Of a stretch of DNA of 64,000 nucleotides, positions 1 to 12,256 are shown piece by piece; the stretch's first letter is position 1, and every line of letters starts with the position of its first letter. The stretch is taken from positions 310,001 through 374,000 of the forward strand of contig JAJIRX010000533.1 of NCBI GenBank assembly GCA_023853785.1. Reading direction: 5' to 3'. This DNA comes from Psilocybe azurescens (Eukaryota; Basidiomycota; Agaricomycetes; Agaricales; Agrocybaceae). The translations under genes and the position numbers were made by a program. The notes under the pieces are model-generated. The model did not search any database and had not been told where the DNA came from. It was given only the letters and a program-made list of their open reading frames with translations.

Positions 1-2807
1 AACCTGTCGTGGATCGGCGGTGTTCTCCTCCGAGCGTTCTCGCTTCATTCGTCCCGGCGTCACAGACAGTGCCCCATCGGCATTCTTGGCTGAGTGGATA
101 ATCAAGGGAGTTGAGGACCACTCTGAAGCAGTGGTTTGCATAGCGATAAAGCAATCCGCGAAGTCTTTGTGTATTTGCACAAAATATTTGGCTTTGAAAA
201 GTTTGGCATCGCCTACACGCTGGATGTAATCCATCGTCATGACGCGTCTCAAACCTTCTATCAATGCAGCAAGGCCAATATCCTCCTCCGATTTAGGTGG
301 CGCAATGCACTTTTCAAGTTCTTCGAGAATGCTATGAGCCATGAAGCAATCATATCTTTCTTTAGTGGGTTCCATCTGGTTGACAAAAATTGGCCTGCCA
401 TATGCGGCGCCTGACTTAATGCGACATGTCACGGTCCATAGTAGAATCCACCATAGTGACTCTAGATCGTGCTGAAAGTTATGGACAACTGCTCTGGAGG
501 AGCCCAGTTTTGAGAGCGCGGTTGCCCTTGCCCTTGCCGCTCGCGCCAGTTGGACAGCACTCACGCGCTTTCGGTCTGCTTGCATTGCTTCTTCCATGCC
601 TATACTATTGAGGTAGCGCTTGAGCATAACCTCTAGTGGCATGAAGTAGGGAGTTCCCTGTTGTAGTTTAAGTGAGAAATGGATTGCCATTTATTATGGG
701 ATTGTGGACAACATACAGTTTGGGGATCAGCAGAGACTTTATAATCATTTGGAGGCGGGAATTTCTTCGCATATTCAAGATCCGCAAGTTTGACCTTCCA
801 GGGCTCTTGTGCATTATCCAAATTGCCCCGGTATGCCATGATATTTCCTGAACTGATGTCGCGGTGGACCCACCCGGCACATAAAAGCAATTGGAGCGCT
901 GAGCAAGTGGATGTGAGGATAAGGCTTATTAAATAGCAGCAATAGACTTACGCGTGAGTGCTTGGTGCAGAACATTGACAACCTCGCCAAGTGTTCCAAG
1001 CGTGCCCACCGTCTTGCAGACCTCTTGGAATACAACACGGTAGTGCTTCTTGATTCCGAAAGTACGAGGAGCTATCGGGACTGTGAAATCCCTGGATTCT
1101 ACGGGATGCGTTTTCTTGTTTCTACTTCTGCTGCTAGACAAAGTCGTGTTGACGCCAGTTCCAGTTATGGAACTGTCTTCCTTGAGATCAGGCTCCAGGA
1201 GTATTCCCTTCTCTATCACAGCTCCGGCAGGATAATGGGTGGTGGTTGTGCCGGAATGATCGAGCACAATCGCAAGAAAAAACTGCCTGTACCCTTTGTC
1301 TTTGACCAGTTGTTTGTGGTCCTCCTGCAGCTCTCTTAACCCCTCTATCTTAGTTGGAGTTTGCCAGAACCGCTCGATGTCGCCGAAAATAGCATTCTGT
1401 ATTTCTCTTTCAGTTTTCGCCGAGTTGTCGAGCCAAACATCCTTGAGAACGAGGGGTTCACCGATGGCCTCCCCATTGTCATCGAGTTTGGTGACTCGAT
1501 AAACACGAGCCATGCGGCCAGTGATGTTGTTTGAGCGATACTCTGAGAGTGTACTGACAGTACGGAAGCGCTGAAAATGATCGGTGAGCACTGGGTCGGG
1601 TATCTTGAATGTGTATAAGCCATCTTGCTCCCGTGTAACCATTGGGTCGTAGCCCAGCTCTTCATCTGTAGCAAACAGAAATGCCGTCAGAACCTTGATC
1701 AATAACTTCGGGTTCTTTGACAGAAAATCAGCGGATGTTCTGCACAAAATATGACATATGACGAACCTGGATAAAGCTGAAACGCTCTGAAGCGGCAGAG
1801 TGCGACCGCGAATGATACCATAGAGTCACCTCATCGGATTCTATCGTTATCTTTGAATTCATATCAATTGGATGTTTTTGACTGAAATTTTTCTGAAGAC
1901 GTACCCCGAATGTGAACATACGGCGAATGTCGTCATTCATAATCTGGACATTGGCGGAGACAGCTTGCAAGGCGTTCTAAAACAATAGCCAGTGCCTGAT
2001 CAAGAGACATTCAGACATTGTCAACCATAAAGAGACTTACCTTATGGTTGTCTGCACTGGTTGAGAGCTTCTGTTCTACGACCACAGCAATATCGGTCGT
2101 TCGCAGAGACTCAGACAATTCGCCAGTCCTGATGAATGCGGCGTCGACCTTGTTGTTGGAACCTTGAATATCCGCGGCTATACGCTTGCTTGGCATGTTT
2201 CGATAAGTGTACTGATTGCGCTTTCGAGTATCTTGTGGGTGTTGAATGTTCCCAATAGCTTGTGAAATATCGACCCATGCCTGATAAACGATTACTTCTC
2301 TCTCATGTGTCGACTTCTTGATGTCAGGCTTAGGATAATGACGGAGCTGATACAGTTTCTCTTCGCCCAACAAGATAGAACGCTTGGGCTTTGGCCCGCT
2401 ACACATTTTTGCCTCCCGGAAACGACTGGTGCGGGCGGTGTATCCTGCAGTAGCTTCTGTACAAAATGCTTCGTCTCCCCTCTCGTCGGGGGCAAAAGGA
2501 AGGTAGGCTTTGAGAAATTCATCAACAGGGCACCTCACAAATTCGCTATCCATCTCTTTGGCAATTGTTGGGCGTAGCTGCGTGAGATCGGTGTTGCTTG
2601 CAAAATATTTTTGGCTAGAAGGCATATCAGGTATACTAGCAAGGTGGTTAGCTTTGGCATAGCTTAAGGACTAAGGAGGTATGACAAGGAAACGAACCTA
2701 CAGGGGAGACCGGAGGCCAGCACTGCCAATATCAAACGTGAGTTGATCATGCCAGTGGAAACGAATATGAGAGCAAGAACTTACTTTGATGTGATGTTAT
2801 TCGCCAT
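1..2807 (-). CDS. FunK1-type protein kinase, copy A (3' end off window)
   Basis: Fungal-type (FunK1) protein kinase, expected to phosphorylate protein Ser/Thr; substrates are unknown. The start is the ATG at 2807, which opens a 23-nt micro-exon followed by GTAAGT; six more short introns follow. The N-terminal exon (about 2625-2040) has the family's PVDEFLKAYLPFAPDE region. The main exon (about 1710-950) carries the glycine-loop-like ITGRMARVY and the beta-3 lysine in LVLKDVWL. A separate exon near 900-722 holds WVHRDISSGNIM (catalytic Asp and Asn) and ADLEYAKK (DLE in place of DFG). The last exon (from about 655) has VVHNFQHDLESLWW and runs off the left edge. By comparison with copy B only some 30 codons are missing. 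The frame is open throughout. One stretch at about 2408-2480 is read in a different frame from copy B (see findings). It lies in tandem with copy B. Confidence 0.93.
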
Positions 2808-2887
2808 TGGGGTTGTAGAAATGAAGAAACTGAGAGTTATCAGGGCATTTAAGTAGGATTCTGCAGAGTTTGGCAGTGCCATCCGCG

Positions 2888-2910
2888 ACGCGTTCAATCG
2901 GATGCACGTG
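2888..2910 (-). promoter_or_regulatory. ACGCGT + CACGTG promoter block of FunK1 copy A
   Basis: ACGCGT (2888-2893) and CACGTG (2905-2910, followed by GGGGCG) lie 98 bp upstream of the copy A ATG. The same pair recurs at the same distance before the other FunK1 genes. CACGTG is the bHLH E-box and ACGCGT matches the MBF (MCB) element; which factors bind here is inference. Confidence 0.6.
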
Positions 2911-3917
2911 GGGGCGTCAACAAAGTCCCACGGACTGACCATTGTCTCCAGCCGGCGCGGCCATGCTAACTATGACCAAATCCGCTCATGTTCATTGTCT
3001 CCTGTGTAGGGTAGAGCAATCCCGCATGTTCGTGACTTCCATAAAAATTTCTCCATTCTAAAATGGTCTTATTTGGTTATCCTTTTCTCCTTCACCTTCT
3101 CATCACAAAAAATAAAACGACTGCTGGTACTCATCATTGACAATGGGCCAAAATACGTAGTTGTTGTCTTTTAAAAATAAAGCCGCTTCACCAGGTCCAA
3201 GGGTATTCTAAACTTGATAAATGAGGACACATCGTATCTCCGAGTTTCTTGTATTAGTCCTGGTTCCAATGGAGGCTAGCAGCAAGAGGTACTGAAGGGC
3301 TCATCTCATGATGTGATTTGAGGCAGCATTCTCATTCATTGTTTATCTTAATGGGATTATGTGGCTTTATCTTGGATAATTGTGGGTTTGAAAATGGCCC
3401 CTGTGTACCAGCTCCTGCATCGCTCCATGGATAATGATTCTACTGGAAATGTACTGCAACATTGGCTACTTACTCATTGTGCGAAGTTTTTTGCACTGCC
3501 AGTGGTCTTGGCCGCCTTAAATTACTCGTATTCAATTAACCACCTAGATAATGCATGTCCAAAATATTTTTGCTCAGACGTTATCAGTTGAGGTAGAATT
3601 CGAACTTCGTCGTTAAATAAAAGGAGAGTCACGTATCAGGACAATATCAGACGATGGATACTAAAGGCGCTTGCATGCGAGCGCTTAATATGTCAGACAT
3701 GTGCGACAAGTTTAAGTAGTCATTGTTATTCAAATTGATTCAGATACTAAGCATTTAGACATTGTAAAAATATTGAAAGAAGAATGAAGACATCGTAATC
3801 ATAGAGGAGTATTGAAGCGAAGAGGAAGAGTGGTCAGGCAGGGTGAGAGAGAAAGGAAGGAGGGGAAAGAATTTTTGGGGGCAGCAGCACGTAGGATGTA
3901 TATGCAACGGAGAAGTA
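2911..3917. other. Intergenic spacer between FunK1 copies A and B
   Basis: I see no gene here. The half nearest copy A matches the DNA upstream of copy B, so it is part of the tandem unit. The remainder is AT-rich and carries the likely 3' end of copy B. Short open frames here lack homology and splice logic. Confidence 0.6.
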
Positions 3918-6798
3918 TCATTCCTGTTCCTTACCCTCGGAAGACTCGCTCGTCTTCGCCAGCTTCGCTTGTGACCTTTCTTCGCCCTCAGCCTGTCGTG
4001 GATCAGCAGTGTCGTCGTCTGTTCGCCCTCGCTTCCTTCGTCCAGGCACCACCGAATCATCCCTTACGGTCTCGGTGGCTTTGCGATTGATCAATGGAAT
4101 TGCACACCAGTCTGAAGCATTAGTCACCAAGGCGTTGAGGGTTTTGGCAAAGTCATCATGAATTTGGGCATAATATTCGCCTTTGAGATGATTGCCCTTG
4201 CTGACGCGCTGCGTGTAATCCAATTTCATGAAACGTCTCAAAGTTTCTATCGATGAAGCGAGGCTATAGCGCGCCTTTGGGTCTGACGGTGGTATGAATT
4301 TGTGGAGCTCCTTGATAATGCTTTTAGATCTGAAGCACCTTTGTCTTGCTTGAGTGGGTTCTATCTGGTTGACGAAGATTGACCTGCCGTATGCAAATGC
4401 CGCATCGGACTTGATGCGACAAGTTACAGTCCATAGCAGGATCCACCAAAGCGATTCCAGATCATGCTGAAAGTTGTGGACAACCGTTCCATCGGAGACG
4501 GCCTGGTCGGGAAGAGTAGACGCCCTTTCCGTTGCTGCAAGCGTCTCGTCGAGAATTTCCAGATTTTCTCGGTCCACTTGTAGATCTTCGTCCTGTTCGG
4601 GATCATAAAGATAGTGTTTAAGCATGACTTCGAGAGCCATGAAGTATGGTGTTCCCTATCACAGTGTAAGTCTGAATGGGGTTTCATTCGAGAATGGGTG
4701 GTCATTGACAACGTACAGTTTTAGGATCAGCAGCGGCTTCATAACCGTATGGAGGCGGGAATTTCTTCGCATATTCGAGGTCCGAAAGTTTGACCTTCCA
4801 GCGCTCTTGATCGTTGTCCAAATTGCCCCGATATGCCATAATGTTTCCTGAACTGATGTCTCGGTGGACCCATCCAGCACAGAAAAGCAATTGGAGCGCT
4901 GAATAATTGGGTATTTAGGACAAGACTTATTAAATAGCAGCCATTGACGTACGAATAAGTGCTTGGTGCAAGACATCGACGACCTCACCAAGTGTTCTGA
5001 GCTTGCCCACAGTCCTGCAGACCTCCTGGAACACAACACGGTAGTGCTTCTTCGTTTCGAAAGTGCGAGGAGCTACCGGAACTTCGACTTTGTTGACGGG
5101 ATGCGTGCCCTCGTTTCTACTCCGACTGTCACTGAAAACGGAGTTGGTGCCAGTGCCGCTTTTGGGAGTGTGTTTCTTGGGATCGGGCACCTGGAGTAAT
5201 CCTTTCTTTATCACAGCTCCAGCAGGGTAATCCGTCGTGGTTGTGCCAGAATGATCGAGGACAATTGCAAGGAAGTATTGCCGGTATCCTTTATCTTTGA
5301 CCAGTTGTTTATGGTCCTCCTGCAGCTTCCTCATCTGCTCCATTTCAGTAGGAGCCTGCCAAAACTTGTCGATGTCGTTGAAAATAGCATCCTGGATTTC
5401 TTTCTCAGTTAACGCCGACTGGTCGAGCCAAACGTCCTTGAGAACGAGGGGTTCACCGACGGCTTCCCCTTGTCATCAAGCTTAGTGACTTTATAAACAC
5501 GAGCCATACGTCCTGTGATGTTATTTGAGCGATACTCTGACAGCGTGTCGACAGTGCGGAAACACTGAAATTGATCAGTGATCATCGGGTCCGGTATCTT
5601 GAACGTGTAGCGCCCGTCTTTCTCGCGGGTCACCATCGGGTCGTAGCCCAACTCCTCGTCTGTAGCAAATAAAAACGCGGCCAAAACCCTGATCAATACC
5701 TTAGGGTTCTTTCAAAGCAAATTAGCGAATGTTCTCTGCGAGATATGACAAGCCCCAAACCTGGATGAAGCTGAAACGCTCTGAAACGGCAGAGTGGGAT
5801 CGAGAATGATACCAGAGTGTCACCTCGTCGGATTCTATCGTTATCTTGAAATTGATATTAGTTTGAATGTTGCTCTTAAATAAATAAATAAATTGAAAGA
5901 CGTACCCCGAATGTGAACATACGGCGAACGTCGTCGTTCATAATCTGAACGTTGGCAGAGACAGCCTGTACAGCGTTCTAAATTGATAGTAAATGGTAAG
6001 CACATGTCAAAATGCACCTGAACCTTGAAAACTGTAAAGCAACATACCTCTCGCCTTTTCACAGCTGAAAGCTTCTGTTCTATGACCACCGCGATGTCGG
6101 TCGTCCGTAAATCCACGGCCTCGTCGCAAGGCCGAAGGAATGCGGCGTCTATCATGTTATCGGAACCAAGAATGTCCGAGACTATACGCTTGTTTGGCAT
6201 GTTACGATAATTGCACTGATTGCGCTTTCGAGTCTTTTGTGGATGTGGAATATCTCCAATAGCTTGAGCAAAGTCAACCCATGGTTTAAAAGCGACAATC
6301 TCGCTCCCATGAGTCGACCTCTTGATAGCAGGCTTAGGATAGTGACGGAACTGATACTGTTCCTCCTGGCCCACTAAGATAGAAAGCTTGGACTTTGCCC
6401 TGCTGCGAATTTCTTGCCCGTCTGAAGAATCTGAGACAGGCGGTATGCTCTGAAGCAGCTTTTCCACGAAATGCTTCGTCTCCGCCTCGTCGGGGGCGAA
6501 AGGAAGGTAGGTTTTGAGGAATTCGTCAACAGGGCATCTCACAAATTCGCCGTCCATCTCTATGGCAATTTGAGAGCGAAGCTGTGTGAGAACAGCATCT
6601 CCTCCAAAAGACCTTTGGCTACGAGGTGTATCAGGGATCCTGGAAAGGTGGTTAGCATCGATAGAGCTTGAGGACAAAGAAGGTATGAAGCTTACAGAAG
6701 AGACGGGGAACAGCACTGCCAATAGCGAACATGAGTTAGTAATGAATGGAAACGTGGACGAGAGCTGGATCTTACCTAGAGGTGATGTTGTTCTCCAT
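3918..6798 (-). CDS. FunK1-type protein kinase, copy B (one apparent -1 frameshift)
   Basis: Full-length tandem paralogue of copy A. The start is ATG 6798, with the same 23-nt first exon (MENNITS) and GTAAGA donor. Visible parts in order: N-terminal region with LRSQIAIEMDGEFVRCPVDE (6640-6480), the ANVQIMNDDVRRMFTFG exon near 5975-5905, the ITIESDEVTLWYHSRSHS exon near 5850-5765, the kinase N-lobe (5710-4950) with LVLKDVWLD, the catalytic exon (4890-4720) with WVHRDISSGNIM and SDLEYAKK, and the C-terminal exon ending GKEQE at 3918. The frame breaks once, at the CCCC run 5466-5469 (minus-strand GGGG), where copy A has one more base. Restoring that base rejoins the conserved frame, so it is either a sequencing error or a young lesion. 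The C-terminal tail is charged but lacks the KRSKR end. Confidence 0.92.
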
Positions 6799-6880
6799 TG
6801 GGTGTTGTAGAAGTGAAGAGTCTGAGATATATCAGCGCATCTTATGTAGTATTCTGAAGAGCTTGGCAGTGCCATCCGCG

Positions 6881-6903
6881 ACGCGTTCAATCGGATGCAC
6901 GTG
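6881..6903 (-). promoter_or_regulatory. ACGCGT + CACGTG promoter block of FunK1 copy B
   Basis: ACGCGT (6881-6886) and CACGTG (6898-6903, followed by GGGGTG) lie 100 bp before the copy B ATG, with the same spacing and order as copy A. Confidence 0.6.
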
Positions 6904-7604
6904 GGGGTGTTAACAAATTCCCACAAAGTGACCATTGTTCCCGTCGGCACGGCCACCAAATCCGATGTAATAACTGAGGCCAGCACCTTCATGTTCATTG
7001 TCTCCCGTATATGGAAGAGCAGCTGTCCGCAGGTGGTAGGTGGTCAGTATCCCGCATGCTCGTAACTTCCCTCAAAAATCCCCCGTTTCTAGAATGGTTC
7101 TATTTGGCTATCTTTTCTCCGTCATCTTCTCACCTACAAAAACAAAACAACTGCCGATCCTCATCATCGACAAAGGCCCAAAATACGTAGTTGTCGCCTT
7201 TAAGAAATAAATTCGGTTTACCAGGTTCTAGGGTGTTTTAATTCGATAAACGAGGACATATCACATCTCTGAGTTTCTTGGATTGGTCCAGTTCCAGTAG
7301 CCAGAGGTACTGGAGGGTCCATATCTCGTGATGTAGTTTGAGGCAGCACTCTCATTCGTCGTTGGTCTTAATGAGATTCTGCGCCTTCGATGCTTTGGAT
7401 ACTTGCGGGTTCGATACCAGCCCCTGTGAACAACAGCTCCTGCACCAATCCATGAATAATGATTCTATTGAAGCATTGGCAGGCTCCGGTGATGCTACTG
7501 GGCAAAGCTCTCATACACTAATCTCGGTTGCTACAACCCGCATTCAAATGACCACCTAGACAATGCATGTTCGGCGTAGTTTTTCCCAGACGTTATTAGT
7601 TCGT

Positions 7605-8400
7605 GTATTGGAGGACCAAAACGGACAGGGCCAGTTATTGTGGAAATGCACCGCACTTCAACATTGAACAATGGTGGTGGCTCCTGGATAACAATGAGTT
7701 TAGAGCATAGTTGTGGAACTGATATTTACTGTTCTGTGAAATCTGGATGGGCCTACACTTGTGACGCTATTTCACTTCGTATGGCGTATGGTTACTGTAA
7801 GTGGTCCTATACATGTTACGCCGCTGGGGTTCTCAAACATCCTTATTATTGTTCTTAACACGAAGAGCTGCAAACCCATATGTCAAGTCGGCTCAACATG
7901 TGCTTCACGATTAATACCATCAAGAATCTGATATTCGAGCTTGAATCAAAATATATCAACTTAATATACTAAGCTCTTCACGCCTACATGTGCACACCTC
8001 CCTTATACGGCGAAGAGTGACACCAGAGGTAAATACTGATAAACTCCCGAAATAATAGGCAGTATTTGATATATCTATTCCAAGATATCCAATTCGGAGT
8101 GGGAGTTGAGACTCGTTCAGAACATGGACAGACTCCGCTCTGATATTGTGTATCTGCATGGCATTCATTTGCTGTAACGAAAAGGATCTTGACAGGAACA
8201 TCCGTCTACTCATTGAGAATTTTGACTTTGACGACACCAGCCAACTTTTTCCTCGTGAGCAACCAAACTCGCGATGCATTGGAGTTCTGTGTCAATTCGT
8301 TATGTCGTTTGAGAATAGGTGCTGCGGTCGCTTCCAAATTACGTTACAAACCTGTGTAAAAGAAAGATCTATAATAAACAGGTCGACAGGATTCAATGAA
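7605..8400. other. Spacer with no recognised gene
   Basis: Only short open frames with no recognisable domain or splice structure. A minus-strand frame at 7956-8279 (107 codons) is the longest but shows nothing I can name. The DNA right of about 7600 no longer matches the FunK1 tandem unit. Confidence 0.5.
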
Positions 8401-8415
8401 CCAGTGGTCAAAATA

Positions 8416-8493
8416 TTCGGGTACGGGGAATCGAACCCCGAGCTGCCGCGATCGCATGAGAGGCGGCAATGTTAGCCGTTACACCATACCCGA
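8416..8493 (-). tRNA. tRNA-Glu (CTC) with a 6-nt intron
   Basis: The minus strand folds as a cloverleaf. The 7-bp acceptor stem is TCGGGTA/TACCCGA, the D-arm is GTGTAACGGC, and the anticodon stem is GCCGC/GCGGC with loop CT-CTC-A. The T-arm is CGGGG-TTCGATT-CCCCG and the discriminator base is A. Anticodon CTC reads GAG (Glu). The loop is interrupted after position 37 by 6 nt (8451-8456); removing them gives a 72-nt tRNA, as for the second copy at 52277. The intron is unusually short for a nuclear tRNA. Confidence 0.92.
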
Positions 8494-8709
8494 CACACCA
8501 CTTGAGTAACAAATGACAGGTGGCGACCAGGCAGCTTGGAGAATTGGTCAGCAACTGGGCGCTTGTGATATGACCTTAAATTCGGTGCATCATGAAGCTC
8601 GATTATGATATCGCAACGACTTTCAACAGATATCTTCCTTGTAAACTTCCCCATGACAATTGGACTTATGCTTAAGCTTGGCGAATGTGTCCGGCTTCAT
8701 AGTATATTT

Positions 8710-9117
8710 TCAGGTGGGTTCTTTGTCACCTTCCACCCAGCATTTGTTGGTCATGTAGTCGCGATTTGGTGACATGCCTTCGTCGGCCCAGCAAACACGC
8801 TGTTCAAGGCGCCTACTATCCACAGGATTATAATCATAGCGGCATTCCGCCTTGAATCTGCAGAAACCATAATCATTGTTGGATCTGTAGATGCTTTGAA
8901 CCTTGTCCTGTTGACATCGATTAATATATGCTTGCTTTGTGATTATCAAAAGAACGCACATTACTGTCTTCTTTGGGCCGAATGTGTTTATTCCTAGCTT
9001 ATGCTCCGCCAGCAGCAAAGACTCCGGTAGATTGCACGTCTTCACATCGCATCCCCTCGATCTGTAATCAATCCCACCGACGACGACATCCCAGCCATCT
9101 GTCCACCTGTCGAACAT
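8710..9117 (-). CDS. Small Cys-containing protein of unknown function
   Basis: I do not recognise the family. The frame from ATG 9117 reads through a likely 57-nt intron (GTAATG donor near 8965, CAG acceptor near 8911). Removing it joins FGPKKT to DKVQSIYRS in frame and gives a protein of about 116 residues ending KEPT. It has several Cys residues (GCDVKTC, FCRF, ECRYDY, RVCWADE, KCWVEG), which suggests disulphides and possible secretion, but there is no signal peptide after this ATG. The same frame is open upstream to about 9355 without any ATG, and a TATAAA lies at about 9333-9338. The true start may therefore be in an upstream exon, or the start codon has been lost. Confidence 0.4.
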   Translation of the reverse strand: MFDRWTDGWDVVVGGIDYRSRGCDVKTCNLPESLLLAEHKLGINTFGPKKTVMCVLLIITKQAYINRCQQDKVQSIYRSNNDYGFCRFKAECRYDYNPVDSRRLEQRVCWADEGMSPNRDYMTNKCWVEGDKEPT

Positions 9118-9479
9118 GTCGTATCTCTCGAATCCATATCCATAGTGGAGTTGGACAACAAAATTTGGTCTTTTACCCCCTGATTGTGTTAAGGAAAATG
9201 GAGGATTGCTGGTGTAATTTACGATGAATGGGAAAGAAGGAATAGATGCTGCTGACCAGACGCGAAATCCTCGTAATTCTGGCTGGGTCGAAGTGGGAGT
9301 GAACTCGTCAATGCTCAGGGTGGGCAGCGATTTATACCGGCGGATACAGGGTCACAGAACGTCCTCTGAGTGAATATTTCTTGAGGTAAAAATGTGCCGT
9401 TCCCTGATTTGAGAGTTTTATGTCAATTTAAACCCCATTTGCAGACGACGAGGACATACGGCTATCAGTTTTCTGTTAA

Positions 9480-11140
9480 CTTCTCGCGGGGCTTTGGTCG
9501 GATTGACTTTCCATCGTTCGCTGCTATCCTTTGTCCGATGAGGAGCTAAGACATTGGCAGAGCTGATATCTCTATGCACCCAGAGCTGTCAAGGCCGATT
9601 TATAACATTTGATTTTTTTGAAAAGAAATAAACTCACGAATGAGTGACTGTCGGATGACGTCCATGACTCTCCAAGTGTCTTGAGATGACCCATAGTTCG
9701 GCATATCTCTCTGAAAGCAACGCGGTACTTTTCCTCGGCGAAGCATCGTATTCAGGCTCGTCACTTCCCGAGTAGTGTAAGGGCTGAAGTCCATCATAAC
9801 CGAAGAAGGATGTGTTCTGACGTCGAAAGACATCAGCAACGGCTTTTTGTTTTCTCTCAAGGTAGTCGACCTCGATTCCCAGAAACAGGTCTTTATATCG
9901 TCCTGATCTGCATGCCCCAGCCATAACGGGCCCAGCTTTGCAAACGAAGATCTTTTGTATTTGCAGGTGGAGAGTCCCAAAACTCTTCAATATGTTTGAA
10001 GATCGCATCCTGTGTTTTATTTTTATGGGTTTCTGCGTCTCCAAACCACATATACTTCAGAACAAATTGCTGCCCGAGCATTTCCGAGTCGGGATTGGCG
10101 ACTTTGGGCGACTGGCCAAACACGGGTCCTGCGACCTTGAATGCTATGCTCATAGCGTTCGTAAATGGGACAGACGGTTCTATAGGTACTAGACTCGTCC
10201 TCTTGCTGAGGGACCTCGTAGGTGTGGTGGAGGAATCAGAGACTGTTACTAACCCCGAACGTGAACATACGACGTGGGTCGTTGTTCATGATATGAACGT
10301 TGGCAGCAGCTACCTTATAGTTGTGTTCCTGAAGTCACTTTAAGCTTATAAATCATTAGGCGAGGAGAATGACTCACAAGGCTCCAGAGATTCGGTGGTA
10401 TCTGCAGCACCATAGGGACTGCGATCCCAGTCGCTGTTAGATGGTCTTTGTTGTAGAAAGCATCGATTTTCTTTTCGGCGCCACATATCTAGGCGTTGGG
10501 ACATCTTTGAAAACGGAATGTGTTTCGCCGACGACCCTCTACATGATATCGCTCGACAACTTCCGCAGCCCTATCCAATTCCTGGTATATCTCTGGCTCG
10601 TTCTGAACCATAACATTCTTGGGATCTTGATATTGGGTAAAGCAGTGTAGTGACATCACTGCCGAAGGATCTTCAACATTAAGATCCTTTTTAGTGATTA
10701 ACGTCCTGGTCGACGTCGCTAGCACGTCGAGAGGTCCATCATCCGCGGTTTTGCTCAAGAATTTAACAAGAAGCAACGTCTTCATGTACGCCTCGACATC
10801 TTTGCAGGATGGTACAAACGGTAGATAGGCCGACATAAACCTTTCTGCCTCGTAGATGGGGAAGGTTCCTTCCATTTGCTTATCCAGCTGGTGGTGTAGC
10901 GCGTCAACAACCTCTTCCCTCCTGGAAGCTTTAGGTCTTCCGGTGCTGGACGAAGAGCACTAGTTAGATTTTGTTTTCTGCCTCACCGATCGAAAAACTG
11001 ACTTACTTGCAGTCGGGTTCTCTAAACGGCTTGGGCGGAGTTGATGTGGAATGTTCATTGGGAGCGGTCGTTGGAACTTGAGAAGCCACACGTTAGAGAG
11101 CTAGTACGTCAGGATAGAAAGAGGTGCACTTACCACTCAT
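9480..11140 (-). pseudogene. FunK1-type kinase, copy C, degenerate
   Basis: A divergent FunK1 copy in decay. A possible start is ATG 11140 (ATGAGTG then GTAAGT). The N-terminal exon at about 10875-10380 has AERFMSAYLPFVPS and FRFQRCPNA followed by an in-frame TAG, after which the conserved GIAVPM continues. The exon near 10310-10255 preserves NVHIMNNDPRRMFTFG. The N-lobe (10150-9620) keeps VLKYMWFGDAET (beta-3 lysine), and the catalytic loop near 9585-9555 reads LWVHRDISSANVLA. The expected DLEYA and HNFQHDLES segments do not follow; the sequence runs into unrelated DNA. The internal stop plus loss of the C-lobe make it a pseudogene. The spacing of the conserved pieces shows it once had the same exon plan as the others. 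It lacks the CACGTG promoter block. Confidence 0.75.
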
Positions 11141-11149
11141 ATTGTTACA

Positions 11150-12250
11150 GACTCGGTGAAGAATAGGTCATGGCACAGAACGCGTGCCCGAGACGCGATA
11201 ACACGTAGTGGTGTCAGGCAATTCGCACCCTCTGAACCCGACCTTTGCATAGGAATCGGACATCCGACGCGAAGCCAGTCTATGCAGACCGTGACGCAAT
11301 CTTGACATGTGGAGAAGTAAACTCTTTCCACTGAACCAAATTTTGGTTCAATTTGAAAGATCGGAGCAAAGAATAACGGAGACACATAAAAAGACTTAGA
11401 TATGGCAGCAGGGATATGGTAGATAGAAAAAAAAATAGACACATCACAAAGACGAAAAACTCGCCAGCCAGAGCGAAGAATGTGATAAAACTTGAACGAA
11501 ACTTCAAGCCAACCGATGCTTCCAAAAAACGAAACATGGGGTTCGGGGAGTCGAGGAACAGCTATTGAGCCCAATATGCATTTGGTGTGTATTGTCATTT
11601 GTGAAAAGAAAATGGAAATGTTTTTGGTGGGCCGAGTCAACCTTAACCTTATTTTAGGGTTCTGTCCAAGACTGCGACTCGCTGGTTTATTTCTTGAACT
11701 ATTTTTACGCTTTGTTTACGCTCCCAATTACTTTCTGTACACTCCATTCATTCGGTGGCCTAGACACGAAGACCGTCAATCGTCCGCACAAAAAATCCTA
11801 AATGTTATCAATGTTTGTATTCCTACTGCGGGCAACTAAAATGCCAAATAAATGTTCCGTACTTGCAGGAGCTGCGGACGGCCTGAGCGTGGAGGCTTGG
11901 TGCGGCACAGCCCCGTTGAAAGACAACCTCTGGCGGTACCGTGGTATGTAGCAAGTTGTTACTCTGAATTCGTCTATAGCCTTTCAGAGTGGATATCTCG
12001 TTGTCTCGTCCATTGCATTTCGTCGTGGAAGAGCGAGGCGTGGATAGATTGGTGAGTCAGAATCATTCATCCTTTTGCTACTGCGTGAGGTTTGTGGGAA
12101 CCAACAGCTGATATAGTTGATTAGAACGAAGTCGGCGCTGCGGACAAACAGACTCATCCTTCTTTTCGGTATATCACGAACACTTCTCCTTTGTTGGGGT
12201 AGCTATTCTCTCCCCGCCGACGGTGTTTTACACTAGCCAACTCGAATTCA
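11150..12250. other. Spacer between the broken kinase and the membrane-protein gene
   Basis: No gene I can support. Open frames on both strands (for example 11492-11839 plus, 11137-11640 minus) overlap one another and show neither domains nor intron logic. The last 150 bp should contain the promoter of the gene starting at 12257. Confidence 0.45.
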
Positions 12251-12256
12251 GGAAGT

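Larger units (their letters stand above)
1..7600. repeat. Tandem duplication holding FunK1 copies A and B
   Basis: Two direct units of about 3.9 kb: gene A plus its upstream DNA (1-3600) and gene B plus its upstream DNA (about 3900-7600). The match covers exons, introns and about 800 bp of non-coding DNA before each gene. In both, the upstream DNA includes the CACGTG block and then an AT-rich stretch with parallel phrases, for example around 3140-3260 and 7160-7280. Small insertions separate the two, such as extra bases near 6965-7060 in unit B. Confidence 0.85.

Noticed and set aside
11137..11640. Minus-strand frame of 167 codons upstream of the broken kinase copy C
   Set aside because: It overlaps several frames of similar length, shows no domain and has no start or intron support; not listed as a gene.
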